Notes under the pieces: generated by a model
Databases searched by the model: none
What the model saw: only the letters and a program-made list of their open reading frames with translations
Told to the model about the DNA's origin: nothing
In this document: one piece after another, positions 6,493 to 10,345 of the stretch
Numbering within the stretch: position 1 is the first letter of the stretch
How the letters are laid out: each line of letters begins with the position of its first letter
Position numbers and translations under genes: made by a program
NCBI GenBank assembly: GCA_026390535.1
Contig: JAPLFT010000021.1
Span: 1-10,345 of the forward strand
DNA: 10,345 nt
Source of the DNA: Pseudomonadota bacterium
Lineage (GTDB): Bacteria; Bdellovibrionota; JAFGOL01
Reading direction: 5' to 3'

Positions 6493-7533
6493 CTGTGGAA
6501 AATACCAAAGATATATAATTACATTTATGCTCTTTCTCCAAAAATAGCGGAGATAATTTTAACAAGGCACAGGGATAGGCAGATAGAAGAAGATCTTTTG
6601 ATATTAATGGAGAGCGTATCCTCAAATCTAACCGGAGGGGTATCTGTTATAGAAAGTATTTCGGCGTGTCTGGATAAACTCAGAGCACCGTTACGAAATG
6701 AATTATCCCTGTTTCTCATCCTTTCCAGAGAACATGGAAACATAAAATCCATTGAACACTGTATAAAAAAATCAAAGACCATTTTTTTAAAGATCTTTTG
6801 GATAACATTGCTTACGCATTACAAAAATGGAGGTGCACTGGCGGATAACATAAAAAAACTTCACAGGACGCTATACCTGAGGATAAACATAAAGCAGAGG
6901 ATAAAGGCACAGCTATTACACACAAAGATCCAGTTCATTGTGGGAACGGCATTACCTTATTTTTTGTTCTTTATAATGAATATTCTCTATCCATATCTAA
7001 TACAGCCGGTTCTGCACTCCGGTCTTGGGATAGGATTATTGTTATCCGCGTTCATGGTTCACGGCGTAGGGGTTTATTTTTTCTACATAATAACAAGGTT
7101 TGATATGAGGAATGAGCTGAACTATTCCCTCGCCTTTGAGTACATGGCATTTTCTATGAAGAACGGCCTCTCTATAATGACCGGCATGAATGATATAAAA
7201 GATTCGGGACTGTTGGATACAAAAACGGTTGAGATAATATCCGCCTCAAAATCCACATCGGAATTACTATCAAACCTTGCCAAGATTAAAAACAACTATA
7301 TAGAGAGCTTGTCTTTAATATTAAAAAGAGGCTATACACTGGGAATTGCCATAGCGGACGACCTGTCGTCCAAGGCCTCCGATATAACTGAAAAACTCGA
7401 GCAGAGATCCTTGCGATTCCAGCAGATAGCCCCGTCCAAGGCACTTATACCATTGCTGTTATGCATATTCCCGGCAACATACATTTTGATATTAACGCCG
7501 ATAATAGTGGAGGTATCACAATCAAGTTTTTGA
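6493..7533 (+). CDS. Tad/type II secretion F-domain inner-membrane platform protein
   Basis: Probably a pilus or secretion platform protein of the TadB/TadC-GspF superfamily, which anchors the assembly ATPase in the inner membrane. Counting from CTG 6493 (346 residues): cytoplasmic half 1 has EEDLLILMESVSSNLTGG (32-49) and GGALADNIKKL (113-123). Two membrane segments follow (about 146-171 and 178-202). Cytoplasmic half 2 has EYMAFSMKNGLSI and GYTLGIAIADDL (about 280-291), and a C-terminal helix (316-337) carries the LIPLLLCIFPA block typical of TadC. This gives two F-type domains in one chain. The first standard starts in frame are TTG 6598 and ATG 6607, but they would cut into the first domain. 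The frame is open from 6463, so the start is CTG 6493 or there is a frameshift. No ATPase, pilin or secretin gene is in view. Comes 36 bp after comM, probably co-transcribed. Confidence 0.68.
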   Translation: MWKIPKIYNYIYALSPKIAEIILTRHRDRQIEEDLLILMESVSSNLTGGVSVIESISACLDKLRAPLRNELSLFLILSREHGNIKSIEHCIKKSKTIFLKIFWITLLTHYKNGGALADNIKKLHRTLYLRINIKQRIKAQLLHTKIQFIVGTALPYFLFFIMNILYPYLIQPVLHSGLGIGLLLSAFMVHGVGVYFFYIITRFDMRNELNYSLAFEYMAFSMKNGLSIMTGMNDIKDSGLLDTKTVEIISASKSTSELLSNLAKIKNNYIESLSLILKRGYTLGIAIADDLSSKASDITEKLEQRSLRFQQIAPSKALIPLLLCIFPATYILILTPIIVEVSQSSF

Positions 7534-7550
7534 TCTTGCAGGTTATGGCT

Positions 7551-8447
7551 CTAGAATATCCTGATCTCTTCTTCAAGCTGTATGTTAAATTTTGCTTTTA
7601 CCCTTTTCTTAATTTCAGCTATCAGGTTTAGTACATCTGAAGATGTGGCACCACCTGTGTTAATTATAAAGTTAGTGTGCTTTTCACTCACCTTTGCCCC
7701 ACCTATTGAAAAACCTGACAATCCCGCTTCCCTTATAAGCCACCACGCACCTTTATCTGTTTCTTTTGCTGACGGATTCTTAAAAACAGAACCACATGAG
7801 GGAAATTCCAGAGGGTGTTTGCCCTCTCTATCCTTTATATACTCATCGCATCGTTTTCTGATTTGATCTTCCTTATCCTTTTCCAAAGCAAACATTGTAG
7901 ATATTATAACTGAGTACTCTGGAAGTTTTATTTTTCTATAATCCCATTTTAGATCTTCTCCGATCTTTTTTATAAGACCATCCGGTGTTGCTATCTGCAC
8001 CTGAACAATACAATCTTGTCCCTGCATACAGTACGCACCGGCATTCATCGCCGTACCACCACCCACAAGTCCGGGGATACCGGCCCAAAATTCCAGACCG
8101 GACAAAGAGTTTTGGATACAATAATCACTCAGATATGATTTTTTTACTCCGGCAGAAACCTTGAGCAGTATAAATTTTTTCTTATTAGATACATCTATCT
8201 TTTCATCTATCCACTTTACAAAAAGCCCATCAAAATAATCCTTTATTAAGATGTTACTCCCTTCTCCACAGGCGACCATCTTAAAGTTTTGTTCTCTTGC
8301 CAGTTTTAAAAGGTCAATAATATCGGTCTTTGATGATATCTCTAAATAATATTTAACCACACCTTTGGTTTTATACCCGTGGAGTGAGCCGAAATCATAA
8401 TCTTTCTTCAGTTTTATACCTTTGCTTAAACAGAATTTTTCAAGCAT
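7551..8447 (-). CDS. murB: UDP-N-acetylenolpyruvoylglucosamine reductase
   Basis: FAD enzyme that uses NADPH to reduce UDP-GlcNAc-enolpyruvate to UDP-MurNAc, the second committed cytoplasmic step of peptidoglycan synthesis. It is 298 residues, the size of the shorter (type II) MurB proteins. FAD-binding blocks are GEGSNILIKD (61-70) and WAGIPGLVGGGTAMNAGAY (121-139). The substrate/FAD region has DYRKIKL (169-175). The catalytic serine is S220 in SCGSVFKNP, the proton-donating acidic residue is probably E294 in LEEEIRIF, and HTNFIIN (257-263) is conserved. The usual Gly after AGAY is Cys140. Its ATG overlaps the murG stop by 8 bp, so the two are translationally coupled; a weak AGGT is upstream. 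It is the last gene of the operon and converges on the Tad-like gene. murC, often between murG and murB, is absent. Confidence 0.96.
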   Translation of the reverse strand: MLEKFCLSKGIKLKKDYDFGSLHGYKTKGVVKYYLEISSKTDIIDLLKLAREQNFKMVACGEGSNILIKDYFDGLFVKWIDEKIDVSNKKKFILLKVSAGVKKSYLSDYCIQNSLSGLEFWAGIPGLVGGGTAMNAGAYCMQGQDCIVQVQIATPDGLIKKIGEDLKWDYRKIKLPEYSVIISTMFALEKDKEDQIRKRCDEYIKDREGKHPLEFPSCGSVFKNPSAKETDKGAWWLIREAGLSGFSIGGAKVSEKHTNFIINTGGATSSDVLNLIAEIKKRVKAKFNIQLEEEIRIF

Positions 8448-9558
8448 TAAGACTACCTGCTATGGTTTCTATTATTGTTTCTTCCGGTCTTTTTTTAGGA
8501 GCCGGTATCTGGGATAACTTTTTGCTCATGGTTTTCAGCATTTCAGGATGTTCTTTGTAGTATTTTATTCTTTCCACCAAAAAGTCAGGTGTAAGTTTTT
8601 TTTGCTCAATAAGTTCAGCTACTCCATTATCCGATAAAAATTTTGCATTGTAGTATTGGTGATTATCTGCTGCCGTGGGAAGAGGAATAAGAATAGAAGG
8701 AACGCCTGAGGCTATAAGTTCAAAAATAGTTGATGCACCTGACCGTGCTATAACAAGATCGGTGGCATCATAAATTTTGGCCATTCCGTGTATATAGTCA
8801 TAAACGACATATTCAAATGTTGCACCGCTGTATGCATCCTTTATTTTTTCAAATTCAAGTCTTCCTGTCTGATGGATTATATTGATTGAGTCAATCCGGT
8901 TAAGTTTTTCTATGGCATCGGTAATACAATTATTTATAGCTCTGGCTCCCTGAGACCCCCCAAAGATAAAGATATTAAAAGTTTTATTTCTCTGGATGTT
9001 CTTATTTACATCCACATTTACTTTCATATTCGCATATCTTGATGACAGTGTTATTGAATTCCTCACAGGATTCCCGCTTAAAACAGCCTTGTGTTTATCT
9101 GCTTTCTTTATATTTGCCAGTGGGAACGCAATAAATATCTTTTTCGCAAATCTAATCAGTATCCTATTGGTAAATCCCATCACAGCGTTTTGTTCCAATA
9201 GAAAAACAGGTTTACCAAGTATATAACTGGCCAATACAAAAGGACCGGAGGCAAAACCGCCTACGCCGATTACAGCGTCAGGTTTAAACCTCATTATTAT
9301 GCACACACTGTGAATTATGGAAAACGGTATAAGGAAAAGGGAATAAATAAGGACCGGGATACTTTCCCTGTTTAATCCTCTGGCCTTTATAAATTTTATT
9401 TTATACCCCGCTCTGGGTATAAGTTCTTTTTCTAAGCCCCTCTTTGTACCTATAAATAATGACTCGCCGGCTGGAAATCTTTTTTTAAATTCATCGAGTA
9501 TTGTTATACCGGCGTTGACGTGCCCTGCTGTCCCTCCACCAGTTACTATAATTCTCAT
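8440..9558 (-). CDS. murG: UDP-GlcNAc:lipid I N-acetylglucosaminyltransferase
   Basis: Peripheral membrane GT-B glycosyltransferase on the cytoplasmic face that adds GlcNAc to lipid I to form lipid II. The 372 residues fit the family (about 355-375). The N-terminal acceptor domain has G-loop 1 GGGTAGHV (7-14) with catalytic-region His13, then IGVGGFASGP (about 96-105) and LEQNAVMGFTNR (about 120-131). The donor domain has GNPVR, G-loop 3 GGSQGARAINN (about 199-209), ARSGASTIFE (about 270-279) and PLPTAADNHQ (about 290-299), which contact UDP-GlcNAc. The stretch around 170-190 is a family-variable linker. The ATG overlaps the ftsW TGA as ATGA, with AGAGGAG 10 nt upstream inside ftsW, so it is translationally coupled. 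It looks intact. Confidence 0.97.
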   Translation of the reverse strand: MRIIVTGGGTAGHVNAGITILDEFKKRFPAGESLFIGTKRGLEKELIPRAGYKIKFIKARGLNRESIPVLIYSLFLIPFSIIHSVCIIMRFKPDAVIGVGGFASGPFVLASYILGKPVFLLEQNAVMGFTNRILIRFAKKIFIAFPLANIKKADKHKAVLSGNPVRNSITLSSRYANMKVNVDVNKNIQRNKTFNIFIFGGSQGARAINNCITDAIEKLNRIDSINIIHQTGRLEFEKIKDAYSGATFEYVVYDYIHGMAKIYDATDLVIARSGASTIFELIASGVPSILIPLPTAADNHQYYNAKFLSDNGVAELIEQKKLTPDFLVERIKYYKEHPEMLKTMSKKLSQIPAPKKRPEETIIETIAGSLNA

Positions 9559-10345
9559 TTATTATTCACTCCTCTTGATACATTTAAAACTATTCCCATA
9601 AAGGCCATAAAAGATATCAATGATGTTCCCCCGTAACTTACAAAAGGTAGAGGCAGTCCAGTAACGGGAAATATACCAAGGACAACACCGACGTTTAACA
9701 AAACATGCATTGATATCATGAACATTATTCCAAAGACCAGTAATCTGCCAAAAAGATTTTCTGTTTTTATTGCTATTTTGGTTCCTCTGTATATCAATAT
9801 AAAGAACACTGCAAGTACGGCCAAGACTCCGATAAATCCCAATTCCTCGGCAATAATGGCAAATATAAAATCGTTGTGCGCTTCCGGAAGATAAGAGAGT
9901 TTTTGTTTTCCGGCTCCCAGTCCCACACCCCAAAAACCACCGGAATGGAACGCCACAAAGGACTGTATAGCCTGGAATCCTTTTCCCTCAGGATCTGCCC
10001 ATGGGTCCAAAAAACTCACGATTCTTTTCATCCTGTATGCTTTATACGCTATTAATACCCCGGCACCGACTATAACCGGCACGGCTGCTATACTTATGTA
10101 TTTCCATCTTGCACCGGCCACAAACATTATAACGCCCGCAATTATACAAAGCATAGCGACGGTACTAAAATTAGGTTGAAGTATTATCAGCCCAAACATC
10201 GTACATAAAAGAATAAATGGTATAACCAAAAATCTCATGAAGGAATCCCGATAGCCCTGATGTTTTTGATAATAGTTGGCAAGAAAAAGTATTAATACGT
10301 ATTTTGCAAATTCCGAGGTCTGAAAATGAAAAAAGCCAAGATTAA
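9555..10345 (-). CDS. ftsW: FtsW, septal peptidoglycan glycosyltransferase, C-terminal part (cut by right edge)
   Basis: SEDS-family polytopic protein that polymerises lipid II at the division septum with its class B PBP partner. The frame is open to the right edge, so the Met at 10238 is internal. The 35 codons before it include FQTSEFAKYVLILFLANYY, the family FQPSExAK helix. About 262 residues are visible of a usual 360-420. PEAHNDFIFAIIAEELGFIG holds the Asp shown to be essential in SEDS enzymes, and FPVTGLPLPFVSYGGTSLI is the conserved C-terminal loop. The DFIFA block and position before murG indicate FtsW rather than RodA. The family QPDLGT block reads QPNFST here, a variant I recall from some other lineages. 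The stop overlaps murG by 4 bp. The 5' end and N-terminal helices lie outside the window. Confidence 0.94.
   Translation of the reverse strand, partial: NLGFFHFQTSEFAKYVLILFLANYYQKHQGYRDSFMRFLVIPFILLCTMFGLIILQPNFSTVAMLCIIAGVIMFVAGARWKYISIAAVPVIVGAGVLIAYKAYRMKRIVSFLDPWADPEGKGFQAIQSFVAFHSGGFWGVGLGAGKQKLSYLPEAHNDFIFAIIAEELGFIGVLAVLAVFFILIYRGTKIAIKTENLFGRLLVFGIMFMISMHVLLNVGVVLGIFPVTGLPLPFVSYGGTSLISFMAFMGIVLNVSRGVNNK

Noticed and set aside
7516..7540. Possible terminator hairpin (ATCAA-GTTT-TTGAT) between the Tad-like gene and murB
   Set aside because: Five-base, mostly AT stem without a T-run beyond it; it is not distinguishable from chance.
9562..9933. 123-codon open frame inside ftsW on the same strand
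   Set aside because: Out-of-frame shadow of ftsW with no recognisable domain; the ftsW frame is clearly the coding one.

Overview
The window is an AT-rich (by eye roughly 40% GC), gene-dense bacterial segment that is almost entirely cell-envelope biosynthesis. The complete dTDP-L-rhamnose pathway, an O-antigen ligase-like polytopic protein and peptidoglycan/division genes suggest a Gram-negative (diderm) bacterium. No rRNA or taxon-specific marker is present, so I do not name a phylum. I see no tRNA, rRNA, CRISPR array, insertion sequence or phage gene.

Layout. Positions 1-2486 (minus strand) hold a compact rhamnose operon read rmlA-rmlC-rmlD-rmlB; rmlB is cut by the left edge. A 104-bp divergent intergenic region with a 6+6 bp dyad follows, then an O-antigen ligase/polymerase-like membrane protein on the plus strand (2591-3880). 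It converges on a polyprenyl diphosphate synthase, ispA (3890-4813, minus). A 122-bp divergent gap separates ispA from a ComM/YifB-type AAA+ protein (4936-6456, plus). Next on the same strand is a stand-alone Tad/type II secretion F-domain membrane protein (about 6493-7533) whose start is problematic. It converges, 17 bp apart, on the end of a division/cell-wall operon read ftsW-murG-murB on the minus strand (10345-7551). ftsW is cut by the right edge.

How the genes fit together. IspA makes the C15 (or C20) prenyl diphosphate from which undecaprenyl phosphate is built. That lipid carries both the MurG product lipid II, which FtsW polymerises at the septum, and surface-polysaccharide units. 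The rml genes supply dTDP-rhamnose for the polysaccharide, and the ligase-like protein probably joins or polymerises it. MurB supplies UDP-MurNAc for the MurG branch. ComM (branch migration in natural transformation) beside a pilus platform protein hints at DNA uptake, but no pilus ATPase, pilin or secretin is in view.

Most of the window is ordinary housekeeping. The points most worth a second look are the two-domain Tad-like platform protein beside comM with its displaced or frameshifted start, the absence of murC between murG and murB, and a changed residue in the second Asp-rich motif of IspA.
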